Positions 22,748-34,690 of a stretch of DNA of 64,000 nucleotides are shown one piece after another. The notes beneath the pieces were generated by a model. The model worked only from the letters and a program-made list of their open reading frames with translations, was not told where the DNA came from and searched no databases. Origin of the DNA: Linnemannia schmuckeri (taxonomy: Eukaryota; Mortierellomycota; Mortierellomycetes; Mortierellales; Mortierellaceae). The stretch covers positions 434,001 through 498,000 of the forward strand of contig JANATG010000008.1 in NCBI GenBank assembly GCA_029449235.1. Direction: 5' to 3'. Every line of letters begins with the position of its first letter. The stretch's first letter is position 1. The translations under genes were made by a program, and so were the position numbers.

Positions 22748-24651
22748 AAAAACAATAATACATTTCCCATGTTGTTTGCTCATGCAAACAATTTTCGCCC
22801 AAAATTATTATTCTCGGCACTATTCTTTGTTTTGGCCTTGGGCTGATGATCAGCATACTATGCCCTTGTTCACTATTTTTTATTTTATTTTCTATTTTTT
22901 TTGTCATCTGCGCATACAACGCATGCGCAAAAGGTGTGGAGGAGGTTTTCAGAGCATAAAGAGCGAGAAAGAGAGGGAAGCAATGTGAGGTCAGAGAGAC
23001 CACAGAGAAAACGTGTCTGTAATATGAGAACTGCAAGAAAGGGGGGATGAGATAAGTTTGGCAAATCTCGGTGGTTGTTGGTTGGTCAAAAGGCCGTCGA
23101 TCTACTCCCTGGGTTGTGAAAAGAAACCAGAGTCGCGCGTTCCTTGTTTTTTTTTCTCTTAGTTTCTTTTTTCCTTTTCTTTTTCTCCGTGTTTGCGTTG
23201 GGACACAATATCATGCCGTCCTAATTTGGTTAGGCCCAATTACTCCTGTTGAGAGGGGTGTCATCTCTTTTTTTTTCATTGTTTTTTCCCCCTTGTCTGC
23301 TGGCGAGATGTGGCATCCTAATTTCCTCCTTTGTTGATGTTATCGCTATTTTTTTTTTGTTGGTTGGGGATGAAAGGAGTTTGGGGTGGGCAGTCAGAAA
23401 AAGATAGGGGGATCGAAGGCGAGGCTGTATGACCTTTGTTTTTTTTTTTTTTTTTTTTTTTTTTTCTGTCAGTACATTTCTTTGTCGAGTCCCGTAAACC
23501 ACATCCGTCTTCCTTGTCTTGATTTTGTTAGCTTGTTTATTGCCAATGGTGGCGGCGGAGAGAATATACGAGAGGTAAGTACAAAAAAAAAAAAAAGGAG
23601 ATTTTTCTCCTTTTCGACTGACGTTGCGTGTTTTTCCCGCCGTCTTTTTTTTACTGGAAAAAAAAAGATTTGCTGCATGGACATGCAGGGGGTCGAGTGG
23701 AGGAGGAAGAGGAGGGGGAAGAGAGTAGACAAAAGCGAAGAAACACTGACAGAGTGACCATTCAAATAGAGGAGACGAGGAGAAAAAAAACGCTGAAAAA
23801 AAAGGGAACACGAGATGACATACCAAGATGAACATGCGCGTTCGTGTGAGCTTGTGAAAAGGGAAAGTCAAAGAGAAGGAGGGAGGGGAGAAGCGGGAAA
23901 GTGAGGTTAGAAAAGGAGAGAGAAGGAGTTAAAAAAAAAAAGTGATTTAATTTTATTTTTGTGTTTTTTTGTCCATGGTCAAAAAGATGCATGTGCAAAC
24001 CATGCACCTTGAGGGACCTGCGTAAGCACCGCTTCCGTTCTGTTTTTCAGTCAGACCACATGGGTCAGCAGGGATTCTGAGCAAGCTAATCATATGGCCC
24101 AGAATTCAAAGTGACCGATAGGCGATTTCTATCGGGGGATGTGGAAGTAAGGACAGACAAAATTCATTCTTTTTGTCAGTCCTCCCTCCTCCTTCCAACC
24201 CAGACCTACCCGCAACTGAATTTTCTTTGCTCAAGACACTTATGATTGGATTGGATGCCACGGTAAATAACAAGTAAAGGAGGAAAGAGAGTAAGTGATA
24301 TGCAAGAAAAGGGAGAATATAAGAAAGGAAAAGAGGATGAGGAACAGTTGACTGATGTGACAGGGAACCCTGTATTGCCGTGCATACAGGGTCGAAAGTT
24401 TTTTTTTGCATTAAGTTTTCTTTTCATCTAACTCCCATAATCCTTTTCTTCCATTCATACCGACGCTCAACATCCTCATTATCCGCGGATCATTCTCTCT
24501 TTCTTTCGGCTCAACTTTGAAACAACCTTTGCCTCCACTTTTGCGCTCATCTTTGGGGCTCTTTAGTCAAAGGTCTACGACCTTCTTTCTCACTCGCTCT
24601 CGCCCTTTTACCGCCGCCTCTCCTTCAACGCCCAGCGCTAACGCTCTCACG

Positions 24652-24691
<40 letters not shown>

Positions 24692-26149
24692 TGATCCTTT
24701 CCCAACTTTCTTCCCTCTCACTTTCTCCACTTGCTCTTTCTCTCTCTCGGCACTTGTCTTTGTGTGTTTGTTTGGAACATCATTGAATCTTTGTTACACA
24801 TTCACTCAGTCAGAAATTAACGAGTAGGGTACATTATATCCCTTCCTCATCTCGTTTCTTACCACTCTTGTTACACTCTTCAGTAGTCAACTAAACCAAG
24901 AAAAAACCTTTCCGTTTCAATCACCTGATGTCTCCTCATGCTGCTCAAAGTTGCACCTTTTTCTCACCTTGCGTGATTTCGTTGGGTCCACAAGAAAGTG
25001 AAACAAAGGAGCGAGCGACTCACAAAAAAAAAATAAGAGGATTACAAAGGGCTTCTCCACGTTAAAAGAGCGTCGGACAATCGTCGTTTCGTAAAGACTA
25101 CTTTTGGATGATCCGGAGAGTGAGAATGATGTACAGAAAGGGCGTCGGAACAAACTTTTGGATGGGATGGAAAATGGTTGAGGAGGTAGGGAAGAGTTGC
25201 ATTCAGTCGACTTTTAACTTTAGGCCCTCCAGAGGGACTAAGTGTAAAGAAGAACGATGGGAAATCTTTCTCTCGCCCCTCCCCCTTTTTTTTTGGTCTC
25301 TTTTTCCTTTATTTTGCTGTGCACGCACATCATGCAGTTTCCATTCCTCATGTATCTTCGGCCGTCCTCTTCCTTCCCCCCTTTTTTTCTCGTGTCGGCA
25401 TGCTTGCTTGTTTTTTGTTCACGAACTGACTTTTAATAAAATGCTGAGATAATAAAAAGTGTAAAAGAAAATGTGTCCAACAGGCGTTACAGCGTTGAGA
25501 AAAACTCAAGCAAAAAAAAAAAAAAAAAAACTTGCCCCTTTTTCCCGTGTTGGTGTGTGAGTGAGTATGTGTGTGTGTGTGGGAAGGAAGATATATTTTT
25601 GGTCGTTTTCTTGGTAACGGCATTGAGACGGAGTGTTTTTTTCTTTTCATTTCTCTGCACATCAAAATGTCTTAGTTCATCCGTCCCGGACCCAGGCAGA
25701 AATAAGATCACAGACACACAAAAGCAACAGATCCCCTCACCTCATTTCCCTCGCAACAACATCAAGAGAGGAATGTGAGGAATTTACTTAAATATCTGAT
25801 CAAAAAAGGTTGTGTGAGTGGTCTGTGTCTCAACTGCAGATCCCTTTAATTTTCCGTTTTTGAATTGATTTGATTCTTTTGTCTTTTTTGGTGTTTGATT
25901 AAAGAGGTATGTGCTAAGAGTCGATCGGCTGTGAGAAAATCAGGTACAGAAAAGAATTTTTCGAGGTGATCACAAAGGAGAGGCGATCAGGGCACGAAGG
26001 TGATACGGTACTGGTACTGACGATCGGATGCATGCCTTGTATAGGTATGCACTGGTACTCACCCCTGTGTCCTGTTAAAAGAGGAAACAAATTCACAAAA
26101 AAAGGAAAATGGAATAGCAATTCTTGGTCTTTTTCATGAGCTCGGGCCT

Positions 26150-26195
<46 letters not shown>

Positions 26196-26300
26196 CCTTC
26201 TGCGCGGAAGGCGAGTGTAAGAGAGGATATGCAAGAGGAATCCATTGTCAGCATCGTGGTCTCATACTCTTATAGACATACCCTCAAAGCGCTGGTATAG
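22748..26300. other. Gene-poor region with poly(T) tracts and a C+T-rich block
   Basis: No gene could be supported. Poly(T) runs lie at about 23440-23465, 24653-24689 and 26152-26196. Bases 24430-24910 are C+T-rich like the leaders of the HMG-like and Rap1 genes, and are followed by ATGs at 24517 and 24926. A short open stretch at about 25097-25168 reads LLLDDPESENDVQKGRRNK in one frame and looks protein-like, but no start or continuation could be fixed. This region may be the 5' part of the candidate gene at 26.3-27.7 kb. Confidence 0.45.
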
Positions 26301-27723
26301 TTAACATGCACCCGAGTCTCTCAAAAAAATCAGCGCGCCCCTCAGGTAAACCTGAACGGAAAAACAACTACTGCCGACGAGCCGAGCCCCATTAGTATGA
26401 ATTTATGTCCGGACTTTTTTTTTCTGAATAGCCCTTTCACTCGGTAGCCTAGACAAGAAGTCAATATCATACGCATTTCTTCAGTTCCCAATAAAAAAAA
26501 ATCAACAAGAAAGAGGAGAGAAGAGGAAAATTGACAAAAAAAGCACACGGACTCATACTCAAAACGTGAAGGGAAAGTAACGACATGTACGTGCATTACT
26601 TCAGTCGATGATGCGTTTGTATCATCGTGATCTTTTTTTAAAAAAAGCTTTTCTCAGCTAAGGTAATCAGACTTGGAGTAATCTTCCATGGATGTTTCTT
26701 TGTTTTAGACGGTGTTCAATCCCGCTCCTTGGCCCAACAACTGCCTTGAGATGTTCGAGCGCCAGGTACAACGGAAAAAATAAGGAGAAATGTCAATCAG
26801 AGTTATCAAACAGGCGAAATGGGGACACCCAACGGATCGGGTGCTCCTACAAACTCAAGTAGCGACCAATGGTATACAAAAAGGACAACAAGGACAATTT
26901 GAAGAAAAAACAATAATACTGATGTGATACTGACTATGGGAAAAAAAAAAAGAAATAACTTTCCGTCATTGGTCTAAAAAAAATCACCATTCTCCTCGGG
27001 ATTGAAGAACACTGTTCGGTTGCCCCTATTTCAGGTTGTGATCGAGCTGGATGGTGTGTGTTTTTATGCTGATAACTTTGTTACTTTTTCTGCTTCAGCT
27101 TTTGCCGACATTTCAACGTACCAGCCAGCCACGAGCGAGAATAGCCTTGACTGGAGAACGGCCAACAAGAATGGATTGGAAAGGAGGAGAAAATGGAAAG
27201 GGAAATAACATACAGAGAAATGAACAAGTCAAGAGAATTTAACAAGTGTCAAGGGATGTTTTATTTCTTTTTGTGCATACACTTGGCGTCGCTACTTAAT
27301 TGCTGTAAGACCAGAGTCCATGTCTTTGGTTTACTACCCTGAAGATGTCGCCATAACTCGTTAACGTGAATGACACCTCAAGCTTCTTCTCCGTTCTCAT
27401 TCAGTCGAGATACCGTAAATACCTTTTCACAGTGCCTATTAGTAGTTGTTTCTCATTGTCATTACTTTTACTCTCATCTGTTGCTGATGGCTTGTTTGAT
27501 GTTTGTAGGAAGAATTCCTTAATGGAAACCAAGTTGACAGAAATGTACAATCCTTAGCTGCGTTAAAGCTGCGTGTCTCTCAGGTGAGAGAGGGGGTTTT
27601 TTTTCTCTTCTCTTTTGGTGTTTCCTTTCTTCCCTTTTTTCCTTGGGTTTGTAATAGATAAGTGATAATACTGGCGTTGTGGAGCCTGTCATGCTCGCCC
27701 TTCCCCACACAATTTGGTTTTGA
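26301..27723 (+). CDS. Candidate unrecognised multi-exon gene (C-terminal exons only)
   Basis: Four exon-like blocks, 26301-26345, 26709-26765, 27509-27583 and 27658-27723, are each bounded by AG and GT sites (CTCAG|GTAAAC, TTTTAG|ACGG, CCAG|GTACAA, TTTGTAG|GAAG, CTCAG|GTGAGA, AATAG|ATAAG). All join in phase 0. They encode VSQKNQRAPQ, then TVFNPAPWPNNCLEMFERQ, then EEFLNGNQVDRNVQSLAALK and LRVSQ, then ISDNTGVVEPVMLALP ending at TGA 27721-27723. The composition is ordinary protein, unlike the surrounding low-complexity frames. No start exon was found; it should lie upstream, perhaps after the C+T-rich block ending near 24910. Product unknown; a pseudogene or chance joining remains possible. 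Confidence 0.28.
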
Positions 27724-28922
27724 ATCGTCAGTTTTATATTTTGATAGTTTTGCTCGTTCTGAATGGACGTTAGCTTTACATGCTTCCGACCTGCCTTTCA
27801 TCTTCCTATCCTCTTCTCATCGTGTCTTACTGAGCTAAAAGGGAGAGACAACCCCCAGAGGGCACGTCTGGTGTGCGCGCTTATTGAGCAACGACGATCT
27901 GAAGTATATTTATATAGTTTGTAATGAACATCGTGTTTTGAATCTAATGCGATTTTTTTTCGATAAGGTTTTGGTTCATATTTTCCATGCAAAAGTAAAC
28001 TTATTAGGTCGATTCGTTGGTTGATGGATTTGAACATTTTTTCTTGTGTGGACAGGTAAATCTTATAGTCAAGACAAAGTAAATGACCGGATGCACCGTT
28101 CACTTTTCTGGTTTGTATTAAACTGTTCACGTCATCGCCCCCCCCCCCCCCCCCCCTTTACTTTGTATTTTTGTTGTTGTCTGCTGTGAAATTTGCTATT
28201 TCGTTGTAAGAGTAAATGTTATCAAACCACAAAAACGTCCAGTCGAAAAAAGAAAAAAAATACCGATATTGGAAGAGAAAAAACCGCAAAACATAGAAAG
28301 CTGTCTCTTCGTTGGTTTGCACGGAATCAAACAGTAGACTTTCAATCGGTCCTCTTTTTTTTTCTTGTTTTGTTTTTCTTTTCCTTTCGTCTAAAGAACA
28401 CATTCGATCCATGATCTGAATACTATGCAATCAACCTCCAATGTTTATCAGCACAGGATTTGAAAAGGTTATAATCATAGCAAGATAAATAAAAAAATAA
28501 GGAAACTGAGGGAAACCTACAGTAACTGCGAGCCCTAGAAGCGATGCTGTGGCCGTATTTTTTTATTTTTAGATTGTTTACCTATTTGTACCTAACCCTC
28601 AAGATGTGCTTGAAGAGCAGTGTAAAAAATCAGGCATCGAGAAAAAAAAAAAAAAAAAAAAAAAAAAGCAGACAAAAGGAGGCAAAAAATAAAGACCCTG
28701 AGCTCATTGGATCGGTTGTGGAGAAAAATATGGAAAAATGACTTGCGAATTAATTCTTTGGTTCAAAATGAGAAAAATATTTGAGACTGAAGGGTTGACA
28801 TTGCAGCGTACTGGATCCAGTTTACGTTGGTAAGGTTACCAAAAAATATTCCAGGGAAAAATTGAAAGCACAATTCATGTATCGTTCGTGTATTTATGGA
28901 AAGAGCTGGAGTAAGATGAAGC

Positions 28923-28956
<34 letters not shown>

Positions 28957-29215
28957 ATCTACAGGCTGATCTCTCGCACACGGTCAAAGAAGAAAAATAC
29001 AAGACGTTTCTGAAATGGAACAACTGGACTTGTTTCAGTCAAAGGGTTGAGTCTGAGTCCGCTAATCCCTTAAGATGACAAAAAAGCTGCGAAAATGCGC
29101 GGGAAACGGCTGAAAGGATGGATTTTGTGCGTCTAGAAAGCACTATCCCTTTGTCTCTGTCTTCATTCCTTCCTTCTGACCTGCTCAATCCTTGCTGCCC
29201 TTTCTACACTAGTCT
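27724..29215. other. Intergenic region left of SEC20
   Basis: A/T-rich with poly(A) at 28641-28666 and 28925-28954 and a C run. At 28572-28640 a block after TTTTTAG reads IVYLFVPNPQDVLEEQCKK, which looks protein-like but cannot be linked to anything. Otherwise nothing recognisable. Confidence 0.45.
28138..28156. repeat. Poly(C) tract, 19 bases
   Basis: The only long C/G homopolymer in a window full of A/T ones. It is not in a coding region. Confidence 0.9.
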
Positions 29216-30729
29216 CTACTCTCCGACGATTTTATCCAGAATTTCAAGGATTCCTTGAACAGTGCTGGTGGGTGCGGCGGTGGCTCGTTGGCTGACTGCT
29301 GCTGCTGCTGCCGCTGCAGCCTCGGCAGCCTTAGCCATCGTTGCTGACATCTGGATCTGATCCACCGCTGCCTTGGCCACTGGTGTACCCGCTGCTGCTG
29401 CCTTCTCAACAATCACTCCGATCATCTCTGATGCTGCTTCGGGTGAGGGCGGTGTAGCTCGCAAGGATGGCATCAGGAGGGAGAAAAACCACCGAAGGGG
29501 CATAAAGAGGTACCCGACTAACGAGATTCCCCGATCGGCAATACGCTTCTTGAGGATATACATCACGACAAGTGAAAACACCAAAAGTCCGAAGCCAATC
29601 AGCAACCGATCCACCCAATCTGCTTGATTCAACTTTGTGATGAGTCCCTTGCCTCGCTTTAGGACCTCGTCGTAGGCATGGTATTCGCCCACCGTTGCCC
29701 TCAGCGTCTTCGAAGACTCGTCTATCATACAAAATCCAATTAAACACTACGATTAGTATTCACTGAAAATATGCATTCGACATGGACAGTATCGAGCACT
29801 GAGGCGAGAGGTCTCTTTACCGATAACTTTGGCAGAGTGAGCTGTCCGTTTGACCTCCTGTTGCATTAATTTGAGGGTCCTGCTAAGACTTTCGTTGTGC
29901 TCCTTGCTGGTGTTGAGCATATACTCGCTGTCGTTTCCACGGCCTGCTCCGCGTCGACGGATCTCACTCAGTTCAATTGCTGACTTGGATCCCTTCAACA
30001 GCAGTTCCCGCTCTGACTTTGCTTCCCGATCGACCGTCTGTTTGGAGTTCAGGATTGCCTGTCGAAGTGCTTGTTGCTGTCTAGAAAGCGGAAAGGAACG
30101 ACATTCAGGCGTAAAGAAATTAAAGAAAATTAATATGCAAGGCAATAATAAAATTTGGTTGGCCCAACGCGTTTTGGAGGGGAAGAACAAATAGGAACGT
30201 GACACGAGCCGAAAATTGAATGAAAAATGAGGCTATTGATACGTCAAGGCAATCAAGCAAGCATTGTTTCTGCGAAGCATTCACAGAGAGAGATAAGTAC
30301 ATACTGCTTGAACTGAATCTCAATCTTTTCCAGCATTGCCACGACCAAGGCACGATCCGACTCTCTGTCCTGCTCGTCCGCCAGAAGCCTCAGATCCTAT
30401 TTAAAGATAGCCACGTCAGTTCGATGTTTGATTAAGCTTTATCAGTTCGGTGTTTGTTTACGCTTCGTCAGATCGATTGTCGAGCGACCCGTATCTTGCT
30501 TTCATCCAAGGAGAGTTCTGGTGAATAGAGATGTTACCTCGATTTTGGATTCTATGGCCTTAGACTCTTCCCGTGCGCTGCGGGCGAGTTCTTGCTGGAC
30601 CGAGAGCGGACCGCCGGTTAAGTTGTTGAGTCTAGAGATGAGACCCTCGAGGCCATGGTATTGTTTCCTGAGTGCGTCCATCTGCACCTGGATGTGGCGA
30701 GGGATCACTGTTGACTGAATGGGAGGCAT
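29216..30729 (-). CDS. SEC20: Sec20-type SNARE (BNIP1 homologue) with long C-terminal extension
   Basis: Sec20 is the Qb SNARE of the ER acceptor complex (Ufe1, Use1, Sec22, Dsl1) for Golgi-to-ER COPI vesicles. Exons 30729-30538, 30396-30305, 30080-29821 and 29721-29216 splice exactly to 349 residues. The N-terminal part is helical (VQMDALRKQYHGLEGLISRL). The SNARE helix runs about residues 150-215, from EHNESLSRTLKLMQQEVKRT to GLITKLNQADWVDRL. The membrane segment follows at about 220-240 (LLIGFGLLVFSLVVMYILKK), placed as in BNIP1. Beyond it lie about 109 extra residues: a second hydrophobic stretch (LVGYLFMPLRWFFSLLMP) and an Ala-rich helix (MAKAAEAAAAAAAAVSQR), ending IVGE. Yeast Sec20 ends in HDEL and has a luminal tail; no HDEL is seen here. 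It is head to head with the TBC gene. Confidence 0.85.
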
Positions 30730-31586
30730 TGTTTGAGAGAGGAAGTAATGTGTCTGTGGGCCGTGGGTTGTTTTGATGGGATGAGTGAAGTTGTTGGTAG
30801 AATGTGCGCTGATGGGGTTGATAGAAAGTGTTGAGTGAGTGAGAGCAATCCTTGTCGCCTGTGAAAGTATCTCAAGGCTCTGTGACGGTCACTTTTACCT
30901 TTTCCTTCACTTTTCGTCTCAGCAACGGCGCCCTCGCGACCAACTTTTTGACTTTTCAACGCTCTGCACTCTCACACTTTACGCTTCCCTCCCGCCATCT
31001 CTCCCGCGAAATCGTCCTTTTGTACTCGGGAGTGCACCCCTTTTCTCGACGCATCCACCCACAGTCTTCACCAAGGATAAAAGCTCCTTCACTTTTTGCA
31101 TCAACTTCTTAATCCTTCAACGAACAAGAAAAGCAGCAAATACCCGCATATTTTGACTACAGAGCACCAGCACATCACCCCGTCCAACACAACCCCGCCT
31201 GCTGTCGTCCTTAACAAAAAAACGAGCCATGGACTTCTCTGCCACTAGGTAAAGAGGCGAACAACTGGATGTTGACGCTGACTCTAGTGTTTCCAAAGCG
31301 TTGAAGTTCACTCTGCCGAAATGCGACAGGCGTCTTCTCTCAACAGTGTCATTGACCTTTTTTTACTCCGCCTTCATCATTCAGCACAAGAGTAGGCTTC
31401 TGGAAGCGCCACACGACCAAGCACCCCGGCTCGTAGGTTTATTGTCCGTTGTCTTCACGCCACCGCTCCACAATTAGCATTGACGCTGTCAAGGGTGTAA
31501 AGGACGAGGAGGGAGGCCTGTGAGGAGATATCCCTCGTAGAAAATCAGTCTACTACGTTCTCCAACCTGACACCTTTGCCAATTGC
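30730..31586. promoter_or_regulatory. Divergent promoter region SEC20/TBC, possibly with upstream exons
   Basis: This holds both promoters. On the plus strand it also has exon-like stretches: ATGGACTTCTCTGCCACTAG before GTAAAG at 31229-31250, and open frame after CTCTAG at 31287 and after AATTAG at about 31477. The frame of the TBC gene stays open upstream of 31587 to about 31520. The TBC protein may therefore start further upstream. Confidence 0.45.
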
Positions 31587-33773
31587 ATGTTTAGAGTCAA
31601 GCCAGTGCCGGGAAAGACAGGAGCAACAGGGAACATGGTCTTTGGTGCACAATACTCCCATGCCACCTCAGTCCTTGAAGTCGAGCGCCTGAGGTAATGC
31701 CCGGTTGCTATGAAAAATAGGTGTACCGCATTCAGAGCGCGCTTTCTGCAAGTAGAGTAGGGGGCTGAAACCTGATAGACGTTTGGAAGCTGACCATCTG
31801 CCAATTGCTTGGGTTTTGCCATCGCGATAGAGCTCTTCAAATGGACCCTGCCTCCTGGGCTAACGATCATCATAAGAGCATGGCGGACGACGACTATGAC
31901 TCCAATTACGACAACCATCCGGAACTGTCAGGATATCAGACATTACCAGCACAGGATCTCAAGGACGATTCGGAACTGGATGCAGGCTCATCCCTCAGTC
32001 CGACAACACCCTCGGGAACCACGTCACTGTCAGATCAAATGAGTAAGCTGATGAAGGAGCAGTCATCACCAGTAGAGAACACTTCAACGGTAACCACTCC
32101 CACAAAAGATACGTCGTCAAGTTCAGCATCGCCTGCCGAAAACGACCCGAGTTTGGCAGCAGCGACAACAACAGCAGCACCAGCAATAACTGGGATCTCT
32201 GTATCATCTGGGACGCCCTCAAGAGTTATTGAAGGAATGAAGCCCAACGCACGAAAGATTATGCAAGGTAAGCGAACAATGTCTAAAGGGCTCACCCAGG
32301 ATGACCATCGCATTGGATACAGTTTGACATGTTTATTTCTTCCTTTGACTTGATCTCTGCTAGATCCATTGGTGATTCTTAGAGGACTGGACTATGAAAA
32401 AGCTATGGGAGACCTTCATCTCATTGGGACGGAACACCAAGCAGATGCAGTATACGCGTTGCAGCGGAGTAAACAGAAGGCGCGATTCCTCAAGTTTAAA
32501 GACATGCTTCAGCAACCAGTTGTTGACTTGGATGTCCTTCGAAAGCTTTCATGGTCTGGCGTCCCAACAGCAATTCGGCCCATCGTCTGGCAACTCTTAG
32601 TCGGATACCTCCCCTGTAATTCGGATCGGCGGAATGTGGCTCTTGAAAGGAAGCGCAAGGAGTATCAGGATGGCGTCCAACAGACATTCGCAAGGGGGAT
32701 TGAGGGACTGGACCAAACGATATGGCATCAAGTCTTTATTGATGTCCCGAGAACCAACCCCAAAATGGCTCTCTTCCAGAACCAGACGACTCAACGGGTA
32801 TGGACCGTTTAGGCTCTTTTTGCTTATTAACGCAAAGTTTTAAGGCGTACATCAGGTGAAGTGCTCCAAATGTCCATAGCGTTAAACTCTTCTCTCTCTC
32901 TCCATGCCTTGTCGGGCTCATGGATATCTAAATTTAATAGTGCTTGGAGAGGATTCTTTATTGTTGGGCTATCCGTCACCCCGCCAGTAGTTATGTTCAA
33001 GGAATCAACGATCTAGTGACGCCTTTCTTCCTTGTATTTCTGACAGCTTACATTGAGGAAGATCAGGATCCAGAGTCATACGACATCTCACTTTTGCCAC
33101 CCGAGATTCTCTCAGCGATCGAGGCGGATAGTTATTGGTGTCTTTCGAAGCTGCTAGACGGTATCCAGGACAATTTCACACATGCGCAACCCGGAATCCA
33201 GCGACAGATTGTCAAGCTTCGGGAACTAATCTGCAGAATCGATGCGCCGCTGGCGGCCCACCTTCAGTCGGAGCATGTCGAGTTTATTCAATTCTCGTTC
33301 AGATGGATGAACTGTCTGTTGATGCGTGAAGTCACCCTCCAACATACCATCCGCATGTGGGATACTTACCTTGTAAAGCATCTTTTTGCCTGTTTGTTTT
33401 TTTTTCGCGCCATTATGAATTAATTAAGACAATTATTTTGCGGATTTTTTCTCGGCATTGCATGCATGCACGATTAGACGTAAAATGGCTCAACCGTATG
33501 TTTTACTAACGTACACATTTTGCTTTACAATCTTATTTATAGACGGAACATCCACATGGTTTCTCTGAATTTCACTTGTACGTCTGCGCGGCGTTCTTGA
33601 CGAAATGGTCTGCAGAGCTAATGCGGATGGAGTTCCAGGAGATCATGTTGTTCCTACAGGATGTCCCTACGGACGACTGGCAGGAGAAGGAAATCGAACT
33701 CTTGTTGTCCGAGGCCTTCATGTGGAAGTCGCTCTTCCATGCCTCGCCCATGCACCTTGGCGGATCAAAATAG
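31587..33773 (+). CDS. GYP1: TBC-domain RabGAP, TBC1D22/Gyp1 family
   Basis: Gyp1-type proteins speed GTP hydrolysis by Golgi Rabs (Ypt1/Rab1, also Rab33). Exons 31587-31693, 31831-32267, 32364-32797, 32941-33372 and 33543-33773 join exactly to 546 residues. The N-terminal part has VFGAQYSHATSV, then a Ser/Thr/Asp-rich linker. The TBC domain begins at LRKLSWSGVPTAIRPIVWQL. The catalytic arginine is in HQVFIDVPRTNP (IxxDxxR form) and the glutamine in SSYVQGINDLVTPFFLVF. Further family blocks are EADSYWCLSKLLDGIQDNF, FAQPGIQ-like HAQPGIQRQIVKLRELI, FRWMNCLLMREV, TIRMWDTYL and FSEFHLYVCAAFL, all close to human TBC1D22A/B. The ATG at 31587 is the first in the clear frame. A start further upstream, or at 31841 (MDPASWAND), is possible. 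Confidence 0.88.
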
Positions 33774-34169
33774 ATCAAACATACGACACAGATTCAACCC
33801 CGGTGTGATCATGCAATGAAAAAAACTCCCTCTCTTTCTCCACTGCCGCCACATCGAACACCACCACCGCCCGCCTCGCCCACCATACCTTGTCCCTGCC
33901 CCTGCAGGCCCTAAAATTAACATTATGCTGGGACAAATAGAAACAAAAAATAACACCTTTTGTTTTTAACTGCTAATGGCTCGCTTTGAATGCAATTGGT
34001 TTATTTAATCGCCGTGTTGGAGAGAGGAACGAGGATTTCTATGTTTTTGAAGTTTTGTTTGTGCTATGCTAGTTGTTACTCGTACAAAGCCGCCAGGCTG
34101 ATTGAGGAAGATGAGGTGGGAATAATATATAATAAGCGAAAATGGCGGAAGCAGGCGATAGGAGGAGTG

Positions 34170-34202
<33 letters not shown>

Positions 34203-34690
34203 TTGTAAAAAAAAAAAAAAAGAAAAAAAAAGAAAGAAAAAAAAAAAAAAAAAAAGAGTAGCAGAACCTAAAGGGGCACTATCTCCAACCAAGCGCTTGA
34301 AGGTTTCTAGATGTTGGTGTTGTGGTTTTTTGTCGTTATTGTAATGGCCGCAGACTCAGGACAGGCTGATCGAGGCGCAGCTGGTAGGAGCTGTGCCAAT
34401 GTCCATCCGCAGGTATCGATTTTTTGTGCTTTGTTGGAGGTATCGTTGCTGAATGACGTGTCCCGTAATTGGTCCACATATTCGGGTGAGTTGTCCAGAA
34501 GAAAAAAGTTGTGTGTGCTTTTGAGTTGTAAGAAACAAGCAAAGAAGTGAATAAAAAAAGAGGAGAAAAGAACAGTGTGGACGGCGCTTTAAGGAAGACA
34601 GCCTCTCACGTTGTCGATCTCCCACAAAGTTCTCCTCTCTGTATTTCGCTTCGACGCATACCGCCGCACGTTGCACTCTCCTTTCTCCGT
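33774..34690. other. Convergent intergenic region TBC/cyclin
   Basis: Both flanking genes end here. Poly(A)-rich sequence lies at 34170-34257, giving Lys-rich or Phe-rich frames that are not credible genes. Nothing else is recognised. Confidence 0.55.
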
